Part shown: piece after piece, positions 35,985 to 42,649 of the stretch
Numbering within the stretch: position 1 is the stretch's first letter
Layout: the number at the start of each line of letters is the position of its first letter
Source of the DNA: Sulfurimonas sp.
GTDB lineage: Bacteria; Campylobacterota; Campylobacteria; Campylobacterales; Sulfurimonadaceae
DNA: 64,000 nt
Direction of reading: 5' to 3'
Assembly: GCF_019429335.1 (NCBI RefSeq)
Contig: NZ_JAHYJB010000007.1
Coordinates: 1 to 64,000, forward strand
Position numbers and translations under genes: made by a program
The notes under the pieces: model-generated
Seen by the model: the letters and a program-made list of their open reading frames with translations, nothing else
What the model was told of the DNA's origin: nothing
The model's database searches: none

Positions 35985-36431
35985 TCATAGTGACTCCAGC
36001 TCGATATTTCTGCTCTTCAGCAGCTCATAAAACTTGCACGCAAAACAGACTCCTCTTGTCGCTTCTGCAATTTTCCACACGTTCAAAAATCCAACCAGCA
36101 GATAAGCCACTGTTATCTCATTTAAAAGCTCTGCGCCAAGGGCCGCAAATAGAAGCGTCAAGCCGACATGTGAAGCAAACTCTTTTTCATTCTCATCAGT
36201 AAGCTTTTCTTTTGAACCTGTAATCTTGACTAAAAAGGTAGAGATTAAATATATAGGGCTCATCTGCGGCAACATATATATTCTAATTAAAAAGTCATAA
36301 ACTAAAACATATAAAATTGCTACATTTGCGCTAATCATATAAGCACACATCAATACAACCAAAAGAGCGGCATGTATGCGACTCTGATTCTTGCAAAGAA
36401 GGTTTTTTATTTCATATCTAGTTTGTGACAT
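35985..36431 (-). CDS. DUF4395-type membrane protein, first gene of the cys operon
   Basis: A 148-residue membrane protein with about four hydrophobic segments. The pattern ILYVLVYDFLIRIYMLPQMSP and GVCFACKFYELL matches DUF4395. A second member lies at 37083-37517, past the Rrf2 gene; the two share the YDFL-R block and the C-terminal Cys-X-X-Cys-like motif (CFAC here, CIGC there). It is the first gene read from the promoter at 36468-36496. A sulfur-related transport or redox role is inference from position. Confidence 0.78.
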   Translation of the reverse strand: MSQTRYEIKNLLCKNQSRIHAALLVVLMCAYMISANVAILYVLVYDFLIRIYMLPQMSPIYLISTFLVKITGSKEKLTDENEKEFASHVGLTLLFAALGAELLNEITVAYLLVGFLNVWKIAEATRGVCFACKFYELLKSRNIELESL

Positions 36432-36467
36432 GTTAATTTTTCTCCGTTTTCTAATTTATTTGACGAA

Positions 36468-36496
36468 AGTATAATCTGTTTCAGAAACAATGTCAA
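36468..36496 (-). promoter_or_regulatory. sigma70 promoter of the cys operon with operator-like palindrome
   Basis: On the minus strand TTGACA (36496-36491), 17 bases, TATACT (36473-36468). The spacer contains the palindrome GTTTCAGAAAC (36478-36488). A repressor there would block polymerase, and the divergent Rrf2 gene is a candidate. The promoter lies 37 bases before the DUF4395 ATG. Confidence 0.8.
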
Positions 36497-36665
36497 GTGA
36501 TTTTGTTGTGTTATACTATATCATTTTAGTATGGATTATATATTTATCCAATAAATAGGGCTTTAGAGTGAGTAAAAAATTTATATTTAAATACGACTAA
36601 ATCACTTTACATTATTTAAAAAAAAATGTATACTTCCTTTTGACATATCTTTAAACGGAGTTGCT

Positions 36666-37070
36666 ATGCCACTAATATCCACCAAAGGAAGTTACGGTCT
36701 TGCCGCAATATGCGAACTAAGCAAACACAAAGAGGATTCTCCTATGCAGATAAGAGAGATAGCGCAAAATGCTAAAATCCCTCAAAACTATCTTGAGCAG
36801 CTGCTTGGAAAATTGAGACGCGCGGGGATTGTAAAAAGTGTAAGGGGTGCTAAAGGCGGCTATATTTTGGCGCGTGCTCCTGAAGATATAAAAGTCTTAG
36901 AGATATTAGTCGCACTAGAAGATGACCTTAAAATCGTTGATGCCAATACTGAGCATCCGATTATAAATCTATTTTTTGAAGATGCGAGAGAGAGCGTAAA
37001 AAATATTTTTGACATAAATATTACAAAGCTCACTAACTATCAGAATCAATTTTTAAACTACTCAATATAA
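36666..37070 (+). CDS. Rrf2-family transcriptional regulator, CymR-like
   Basis: A 134-residue winged-helix repressor. The helix-turn-helix region is PMQIREIAQNAKIPQNYLEQ, followed by LLGKLRRAGIVKSVRGAKGG, the Rrf2 wing signature. The three cysteines that hold an Fe-S cluster in IscR or NsrR are absent, as in CymR, the cysteine-metabolism regulator of Firmicutes. Divergent from the cys operon, it probably controls it in response to cysteine or sulfide. The target is inferred from position only. It is followed by a second DUF4395 gene. Confidence 0.9.
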   Translation: MPLISTKGSYGLAAICELSKHKEDSPMQIREIAQNAKIPQNYLEQLLGKLRRAGIVKSVRGAKGGYILARAPEDIKVLEILVALEDDLKIVDANTEHPIINLFFEDARESVKNIFDINITKLTNYQNQFLNYSI

Positions 37071-37082
37071 AAGGAAAAACAG

Positions 37083-37517
37083 ATGGGGTCTTGTCCTGTA
37101 AATTTTAAAAAAGTTGACCAAAACGTAGTCAGAATTATGGCGGGTTTGGTCTCTGCTATAGGGGTTATATTTATCATATCTCCGCAGCTCTGGCTTTTAG
37201 CAATTCTGCTCTATGACTTTTTAGTACGCTCTCTTAGCTACAAAAACGCAAGCCCTCTATTTCATCTGGCAAGACTTATCGCAAAAACGCTAGGGCTTAA
37301 AAAAGAGGATATAGATGCGGGACCTAAAGAGTTTGCCCTTAAAATGGGTTTTGTGTTTGTATTTATATCTTTTTTGATGTTTGCCTCAGGGGAAGTGGTT
37401 GTTGCTGCTCTAGTCGTTGCAGTCCTTGTAATCTGCGCATTTTTAGAGGTTGCGTTCAACTACTGCATAGGGTGTCAGATATATATACTTTTAAAAAGGT
37501 TTAAAAAACTTTTCTAA
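37083..37517 (+). CDS. DUF4395 membrane protein
   Basis: A 144-residue membrane protein with about four hydrophobic segments, starting MGSCPVNFKKVDQNVVRI. LLYDFLVRSL and NYCIGCQIYILL are shared in pattern with the gene at 35985-36431. It lies 12 bases after the Rrf2 gene and shares its transcript. The conserved cysteines (SCPV, CIGC) suggest a thiol or metal role. Function unknown. Confidence 0.82.
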   Translation: MGSCPVNFKKVDQNVVRIMAGLVSAIGVIFIISPQLWLLAILLYDFLVRSLSYKNASPLFHLARLIAKTLGLKKEDIDAGPKEFALKMGFVFVFISFLMFASGEVVVAALVVAVLVICAFLEVAFNYCIGCQIYILLKRFKKLF

Positions 37518-37527
37518 ATGTATTATG

Positions 37528-37572
37528 CACAGAAACGAACGCGTCCGTTTCTGTGGCAGGGACATCTGTCCC
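37528..37572. repeat. two adjacent hairpins after the DUF4395 gene
   Basis: CACAGAAACG (37528-37537) pairs perfectly with CGTTTCTGTG (37546-37555). Then GGGAC/GTCCC (37559-37563/37568-37572) follows. The left arm word GAAACGAACG recurs at 38222-38231, where another strong hairpin follows. It may be a repeat family and may also end transcription. Confidence 0.6.
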
Positions 37573-37593
37573 TTGCAACCCCCTTATCATGGA

Positions 37594-37660
37594 GTATGCC
37601 ATTGGTTAGCATACCTAAAAGCTACGAAAACTAGCGAAAGCGGTTTTTGCGAAGCAAAAA
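37594..37660 (+). repeat. dispersed structured repeat, copy 2 (diverged)
   Basis: GTATGC/GCATAC (37594-37599/37609-37614) as hairpin A, a core with AGCTACGAAAACTAGCG and AAGCGG (about 37619-37643), then TTTTTGC/GCAAAAA (37644-37650/37654-37660) as hairpin B. The architecture matches the copies at 3586, 42563, 57127 and 62688, while the core is the least similar. Confidence 0.4.
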
Positions 37661-37719
37661 AGTTTCTTTAGTAAAAACAAGTTTTTCGAGATTCATAGAT
37701 ATTTTATGAACTTTTCTCT

Positions 37720-38175
37720 CTAAGAGAGGATGTGTCTTAACTGCATCGCATACCAAAGCACAATAAGATTTAAAATAAATATCATCATAGAACTGGCACG
37801 AGATACAATCTTTTGAACCATTGTACGCTCACTCTTGTGTGTCTTTAGCGCAATTCTCATATGAATAATCGTAAAGAGCGTTATAGCTCCTACATAAAAG
37901 AGCTTGTTGCTCATCATGTAGCCCAATGTTGATTCGTCTATATCGAGCGTTAGTACTGAGATAAGGTTGAAGTTAAAGAAGAGAAATGCCCCCGTACTTA
38001 GCAAAACCGCCAGCCAGAATGTTTCAAAATATCCATAAAGCGGCCCAAGATGTTCATATGTCTGCTCCTGCGCCTCTTTGCCTTTTAGAAGTATGCCAAG
38101 AGCAAACAGAAGCAGTGAGCCTCCTATCCAGGCAGTTGCCCCCAATATATGAACATAAAGCACTGCATCTACCAT
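37720..38175 (-). CDS. CopD-like integral membrane protein
   Basis: A protein of about 151 residues with four membrane helices. YVHILGATAWIGGSLLLFAL near the N-terminus carries a histidine and the GATAWIGG motif found in CopD/DUF2269-type proteins; a second histidine lies in LFTIIHMRIALKTHK. A copper- or haem-related role is possible. Start is ATG 38175, with GGGGGATTTT ahead; a TTG four codons upstream is less likely. Flanked on both sides by hairpin repeats. Confidence 0.75.
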   Translation of the reverse strand: MVDAVLYVHILGATAWIGGSLLLFALGILLKGKEAQEQTYEHLGPLYGYFETFWLAVLLSTGAFLFFNFNLISVLTLDIDESTLGYMMSNKLFYVGAITLFTIIHMRIALKTHKSERTMVQKIVSRASSMMIFILNLIVLWYAMQLRHILS

Positions 38176-38221
38176 AAAATCCCCCAATGTCTGTTTTTTT
38201 ATACCTCTTTTATAGCCATAC

Positions 38222-38277
38222 GAAACGAACGGTTCTGCAACCTTAGGGTCATCGCACGCGAGATTTGACCCTAAGGT
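38222..38277. repeat. perfect 12-bp inverted repeat with shared GAAACGAACG word
   Basis: ACCTTAGGGTCA (38240-38251) pairs perfectly with TGACCCTAAGGT (38266-38277) over a 14-base loop. GAAACGAACG at 38222-38231 repeats the word at 37532-37541. It lies between the divergent CopD-like and arsC-like genes, so it cannot be a simple terminator of either. Confidence 0.6.
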
Positions 38278-38358
38278 GAAGCCTAAGTGAGTAAGTATGG
38301 TTATAAAAATATCTGTTTTTCAATTATAGTGTAAAATACCGGCAAAAAAGAGGTCAAA

Positions 38359-38712
38359 ATGCAAGAAGTAAAAATATGGCACAATCCAAAATGCTCAAAA
38401 TCACGCGAAGCTATGGCGATACTCCAAGAGAACGGGTGCGAAGCAGAGGTGGTAAAATATTTAGAAGAGAAACCTGACACAAATAAGATAAAAACTATTT
38501 TAAAAATGCTCGGCATCAAGCCAAGAGAGCTGATGAGAACAAAAGAGGATATCTATCAAGAGCTCCATCTTATGGATGAGAAGAGTGACGAGGCTCTTAT
38601 AGAAGCTATGGCAAAACATCCAAAACTAATAGAGCGCCCTATAATTATAAAGGGAAATATAGCGATTATAGGAAGACCTAGCGAGAGAATTGCCGAGTTT
38701 TTAAAGAACTAG
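38359..38712 (+). CDS. arsC: arsenate reductase-like protein (ArsC/Spx thioredoxin family)
   Basis: A 117-residue glutaredoxin-coupled ArsC. The catalytic cysteine is C12 in HNPKCSKSREAM, as in E. coli ArsC, and the LMRTKEDIY and IERPIII blocks supply the arginines. It would reduce arsenate to arsenite with glutathione/glutaredoxin. No arsenite pump or ArsR is nearby, so it may instead be a related YffB-like enzyme. Its last four bases overlap the convergent NifU-like gene. Confidence 0.87.
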   Translation: MQEVKIWHNPKCSKSREAMAILQENGCEAEVVKYLEEKPDTNKIKTILKMLGIKPRELMRTKEDIYQELHLMDEKSDEALIEAMAKHPKLIERPIIIKGNIAIIGRPSERIAEFLKN

Positions 38713-39251
38713 GAGTTCTTCTTCTCTTTTTTAACCAAGTTGCACTCTTTTGTCGAGTATGGGCAGGTTTTAACTATACTCATCTCAAACTGCTCCTCTT
38801 CTATGCCGCTCTGCTTGCGCTCATAGTGGCGCATTGCGGCGCGAAATGCGGTGAGAACCATATTGGCGCTGTCCTGATACTCGGTTGAGATACGCTCAAC
38901 CTGCTCACCTTCGGGTTTGGTTGTGTCAACCTTTGGAGCGGGAATTGCAGCATAGCTAGCCTGCAAATCTCTCTCCAATGACGATGTTATCTCTATCGCA
39001 CCCTCAATCGTGTCACCCTTTATCATCTCTGTAAATAGTGAACCTAGAGTCGTAGTATCCTGCGTACCGTTTGTTCCAAACATTGCATCCAAGATGGTAT
39101 GCTCATCTCTTTTTATATACAGAATAACATAACTCTTTGTACCGTGATCTATCCCCACCCCGACACAGTCCGCGTCTTCAAGCTTCCCGTAGTTTTCGGG
39201 CTGCATAAAATGTTTGCCGATTTCCGCTTCTAACTCTTTTTGTTCATTCAT
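38709..39251 (-). CDS. NifU/IscU-like protein lacking the usual ligand cysteines
   Basis: A 180-residue protein whose first two thirds resemble the IscU/NifU N-terminal scaffold: HFMQPENYGKLEDADCVGVG, then ILDAMFGTNGTQDTTTLG and LFTEMIKGDTIEGAIEI. Where scaffolds have the cluster-binding FGCGxxxAxSS, this protein has TNGTQDTTTLG, so that cysteine is lost. Three cysteines remain: one near the N-terminus and a pair in CPYSTKEC at the C-terminus. It may be a partner protein or a divergent scaffold. Fold assignment is by pattern only. Three bases separate it from the dCMP deaminase. Confidence 0.65.
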   Translation of the reverse strand: MNEQKELEAEIGKHFMQPENYGKLEDADCVGVGIDHGTKSYVILYIKRDEHTILDAMFGTNGTQDTTTLGSLFTEMIKGDTIEGAIEITSSLERDLQASYAAIPAPKVDTTKPEGEQVERISTEYQDSANMVLTAFRAAMRHYERKQSGIEEEQFEMSIVKTCPYSTKECNLVKKEKKNS

Positions 39252-39254
39252 TTT

Positions 39255-39698
39255 CTACTCTTTTTGACCAAGCATCTCTATACTTACGCTGTTGTCTTTA
39301 ATAAATTTTGAAATAATTGCAGAGTGGTTGTGCTCATAAGGTTTAAGATAAACAATCCTAACAACTCCGCTTGCTATAATGTTTTTGCTGCATTCGCTGC
39401 ATGGTTCAAGCGTTACATATATCGTTGAACCCTCTATTGAGATCCCTTTTCTTGCCGCCCAGATGATAGCATTCATCTCTGCATGTATCTCGTATGTTTT
39501 CGACCACTCATGATGTTCTGAAGTATACTCTGAGTCCCAATGTTCACGGCAGTTTATATAGCCTGCAGGCGTGCCGTTGTAGCCAGTACTTAAGATTCTT
39601 CCCTCTTTTACGATAACGGCACCGACTTGCTTAGAGACGCACTTTGAAGCGCTAGCTATCTCTCTGGCTATATTTATAAAATTTTCATCGCTTAGCAT
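39255..39698 (-). CDS. dCMP deaminase family protein
   Basis: A zinc cytidine-type deaminase of 147 residues that converts dCMP to dUMP for dTMP synthesis. The active site is EIHAEMNAI (His ligand and catalytic Glu) and TLEPCSECSK (two Cys ligands). QVGAVIV and STGYNGTPAGYINC are typical of dCMP deaminase/ComEB. It overlaps the SurA-like gene by one base. Confidence 0.92.
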   Translation of the reverse strand: MLSDENFINIAREIASASKCVSKQVGAVIVKEGRILSTGYNGTPAGYINCREHWDSEYTSEHHEWSKTYEIHAEMNAIIWAARKGISIEGSTIYVTLEPCSECSKNIIASGVVRIVYLKPYEHNHSAIISKFIKDNSVSIEMLGQKE

Positions 39699-40534
39699 TA
39701 CTCAACTTCTCTAAGGATTTTAATATCTGCGTTGCCCCTTAGCCTCGCAAAATAGTCGCTTAAAACCTGCTCCCTTTTCTGTCCCATTATCATGTTTTTA
39801 ATCTGCTCTTTAACATCTTCATAGCCGGTTTTGCTCGGTTTTTGAATCTCTTTGACGTAAAATGTGACAAAAGAGCCCTTGTTGTTCATGATAACAGGGG
39901 TAAATGTATTCACATCAGCTTTTTCCAAAAGCCCTGCAAGTTCAGGAGAAATTCTATTATACGGGAGAGTTTGCTGCTCTGTTTTTATCTCATTTGAGTG
40001 AAACACAGGAGTGTTTATCTTTTTTTGAAGAAGCTCTCTATTTTTTGAGGTGTAAGTCGTAGCAACGAAAGCTATTGGACGTAAAAACTCATCTTTATGA
40101 AGTTTATAATACTCTTTCATCTCATCTTCACTCGGAGACTCTGCAGATGAGTAGGCTATCGATGAGTAAAGCTTTTGTGAGAGAAGTTTCTCTTTTGTCT
40201 TCTCTTTCAACTCTGCAGAACTAAGTCCGTTTGAGTTTCTCACAGCCTCATAAAACTCATCTATGCTCATCTTGTTTGCAGCTGCCACTCTTTTGATATC
40301 ATCATAAACTTCGGCGCTCGCAACGCTTATTTTTCGCTCTTCTATCTCAGCAACTTCTAACTTTTTTCGTATCAAAATATCAATTGCCGTAGCCGAATCG
40401 ACATTCGACATGTGCATCTCCTCTTTAACATCACGAAGAGTAATTGCTTCACCCTTTACAACCACGCTGACCCCATTTATTAGCTCCGCACTAAGCAGTG
40501 CGCCAAAAAAAAGAGATAAAAATATTTTATACAT
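39698..40534 (-). CDS. periplasmic SurA-like chaperone / peptidyl-prolyl isomerase
   Basis: A secreted 278-residue protein with signal peptide MYKIFLSLFFGALLSA. The N-terminal helical chaperone region (NGVSVVVKGEAITLRDVKEE) matches SurA. The C-terminal half (about 140-250) is placed where a parvulin domain lies but is poorly conserved (LPYNRISPELAGLLEKADVN, FVTFYVKEIQKP). It would help outer-membrane proteins fold. RBS GGATGAC before the ATG. Confidence 0.85.
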   Translation of the reverse strand: MYKIFLSLFFGALLSAELINGVSVVVKGEAITLRDVKEEMHMSNVDSATAIDILIRKKLEVAEIEERKISVASAEVYDDIKRVAAANKMSIDEFYEAVRNSNGLSSAELKEKTKEKLLSQKLYSSIAYSSAESPSEDEMKEYYKLHKDEFLRPIAFVATTYTSKNRELLQKKINTPVFHSNEIKTEQQTLPYNRISPELAGLLEKADVNTFTPVIMNNKGSFVTFYVKEIQKPSKTGYEDVKEQIKNMIMGQKREQVLSDYFARLRGNADIKILREVE

Positions 40535-40622
40535 CTGTCATCCTGTAAATTAAAAGGAGTATTTTACCCGCTTTTAACAAATGATAGCCTAAAATTCCAT
40601 AACTATTTACCAAAGGCTTTTT

Positions 40623-42011
40623 ATGGTTGTCACTCGTTTTGCTCCAAGTCCTACGGGCTATTTACATATCGGCGGTTTAAGAACAGCTCTTTTTTCCTAT
40701 CTTTGGGCAAGAAGACATAACGGGAAATTTCTTCTTCGCATCGAAGATACCGATAAAGCAAGAAATTCACAGGAAGCGGCAGAGGCAATTGTCAATGCGT
40801 TTCATTGGCTTGGCTTGGAGCATGACGGCGAGATAATCTACCAATCTCAAAGAGATGAGATATACGCAAAATATATCAATCAGCTCTTAGAAGAGGGCAA
40901 AGCCTACAGATGCTACATGTCAAAAGAGGAGCTCTCGGAACTTAGAGAGACGCAGAGCGCAAACAAAGAGCGTACAAAGTATGACGGCAAATATCGTGAT
41001 TTTAAAGGCACTCCTCCCGAGGGCGTTAAACCAGTTATCCGCATAAAAGCACCTCTTAGCGGAGATATCATCGTACGAGACGGCGTTAAGGGCGACATTG
41101 TTTTTAGAGCTGAAGATATTTTAGATGATTTTGTAATCGCCAGAGCCGACGGCTCTCCTACATACAACTTTGTCGTAGCGGTTGATGACCATCTTATGGG
41201 AGTCACCGAGATTATACGCGGGGACGACCATCTCTCAAATACACCAAAACAGATTATTATTTATGAAGCACTCGGATTTGATATGCCGAATTTTCATCAT
41301 GTTCCGATGATTCACAATTCAGAGGGGAAAAAACTCTCCAAACGTGACGGCGCGACAGACGTTATGGCGTACAAAGAGATGGGATATACTCCCGAAGCAC
41401 TTTTGAACTTTTTAGTACGTCTTGGATGGAGCCATGGGGATCAAGAGATTTTTTCCATGGATGAGATGAGAGAGCTTTTTGACCCTAAAAACATCAACAA
41501 GTCGGCATCTATCTACAACACCGAAAAACTTGACTGGCTAAACTCCCACTATATCAAAAATGCTCCAAACAGCGAGCTAGCAAAGCTTCTTGAACAGTAT
41601 GGTCTGCTGCTTGCCTCCCATGACAAAAAAGAGATCTTGCTAGATGCCATAAAAGAGCGCGCAAAGACTCTAAAAGAGATGGCAGCCCTTGTCTATGAGG
41701 TTATTACCACTCCGACTTATTATGAGCAAACAGCCGTAGAAAAAGCGCTTAAAGGCAATGCGCTGGAAATTTTAAATATTTTCGGTGCAAAAGTATCTGC
41801 CGCAAAAGAGCTTCATCTTCCAAGCGATTATCACCATCTTATGCAAGAAGTGGTTGATGAGATGGGGATAGGCTTTGGAAAAATCGGTCAGCCTTTGCGC
41901 GTGGCACTTTTGGGCAAAATGAGCGGTCCGGGACTTGATAGCGTTATGGCGATAATCGGCAGAGACGAGACGATGCTGCGCATCACAAACGCTATTGCCA
42001 AGCACTCATAA
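40623..42011 (+). CDS. gltX: glutamyl-tRNA synthetase
   Basis: Charges tRNA-Glu and perhaps tRNA-Gln. The HIGH motif appears as SPTGYLHIGGLRTALF at about 9-24 and KMSKS as GKKLSKRDGA near 240. The length is 462 residues. Campylobacterota often have two GltX proteins, one glutaminyl-specific; this window holds only one, and which type cannot be decided here. Four bases precede the next gene. Confidence 0.95.
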   Translation: MVVTRFAPSPTGYLHIGGLRTALFSYLWARRHNGKFLLRIEDTDKARNSQEAAEAIVNAFHWLGLEHDGEIIYQSQRDEIYAKYINQLLEEGKAYRCYMSKEELSELRETQSANKERTKYDGKYRDFKGTPPEGVKPVIRIKAPLSGDIIVRDGVKGDIVFRAEDILDDFVIARADGSPTYNFVVAVDDHLMGVTEIIRGDDHLSNTPKQIIIYEALGFDMPNFHHVPMIHNSEGKKLSKRDGATDVMAYKEMGYTPEALLNFLVRLGWSHGDQEIFSMDEMRELFDPKNINKSASIYNTEKLDWLNSHYIKNAPNSELAKLLEQYGLLLASHDKKEILLDAIKERAKTLKEMAALVYEVITTPTYYEQTAVEKALKGNALEILNIFGAKVSAAKELHLPSDYHHLMQEVVDEMGIGFGKIGQPLRVALLGKMSGPGLDSVMAIIGRDETMLRITNAIAKHS

Positions 42012-42014
42012 AAA

Positions 42015-42551
42015 ATGAAGAGGATTTTAATCCTTCACGGCTGGGGCGGGAGTGATTTTCCGCACTGGCAGAGTTGGTTGGCATCTGAGATTGCAAAAGA
42101 TTATGGCTGTGTCAGTTTTTTAAACTTTAGTAACATTGACTTTCCAAACAAAGATGAGTGGTTAGTTGAGTTAACCAAAGAACTGGACGATTTTAAACCA
42201 GATATCGTTGTTTGCCACTCACTGGCAAATATACTCTGGTTTCATCTCTGCAATGAGTGCAAAATAGAGGAGATAGAAAATCTTTTTCTTGTTGCTCCTC
42301 CAAGTTTGGAGTGCAGCATAGAGGAGCTTGAGAGCTTTTTTCCATGCAGTGTTCCTAAAAAACTTTATGCAAAAAAGCAGATGCTTATTACCTCGACTAA
42401 CGATCCTTACATGTCACAAGATGAAGCTATAGAACTTCAAAAAACACTCGGTATAGAGATGAAAGTTTTAGAAAACGCAGGACATATAAACAGAGACAGC
42501 GGTTACGGCGAATGGCGATGGATACTAGAAGAGATAAAAAACACACAATAA
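42015..42551 (+). CDS. alpha/beta hydrolase, RBBP9/YdeN family
   Basis: A 178-residue serine hydrolase-like protein. ILILHGWGGSDFPHWQSWL opens the fold. The nucleophile is the serine in VVCHSLANILW, with Asp in SSTNDPYM-like TSTNDPYMS and His in ENAGHINRDSGYG, giving a complete triad. The substrate is unknown. It follows gltX with four bases between. Confidence 0.88.
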   Translation: MKRILILHGWGGSDFPHWQSWLASEIAKDYGCVSFLNFSNIDFPNKDEWLVELTKELDDFKPDIVVCHSLANILWFHLCNECKIEEIENLFLVAPPSLECSIEELESFFPCSVPKKLYAKKQMLITSTNDPYMSQDEAIELQKTLGIEMKVLENAGHINRDSGYGEWRWILEEIKNTQ

Positions 42552-42562
42552 TCTGCCGCTTT

Positions 42563-42624
42563 GTACAGCAAGCTTCAGTGCCTTAGCAGCTAGCGCAGTA
42601 TAAAGGGACTTTGTTCCTTTATAC
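42563..42624 (+). repeat. dispersed structured repeat, copy 3
   Basis: The core at 42569-42598 differs by only three bases in 30 from the minus-strand copy at 57172-57143 (AAGCTTCAGTGCC, then TTAGCAGCTAGCGCAG). It is followed by hairpin B, GTATAAAGG/CCTTTATAC (42598-42606/42616-42624), with inner GAC-TTT-GTT. It lies between two co-directional genes. Confidence 0.65.
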
Positions 42625-42649
42625 GTAATAAAATAAAAAAAAGAGTCTT

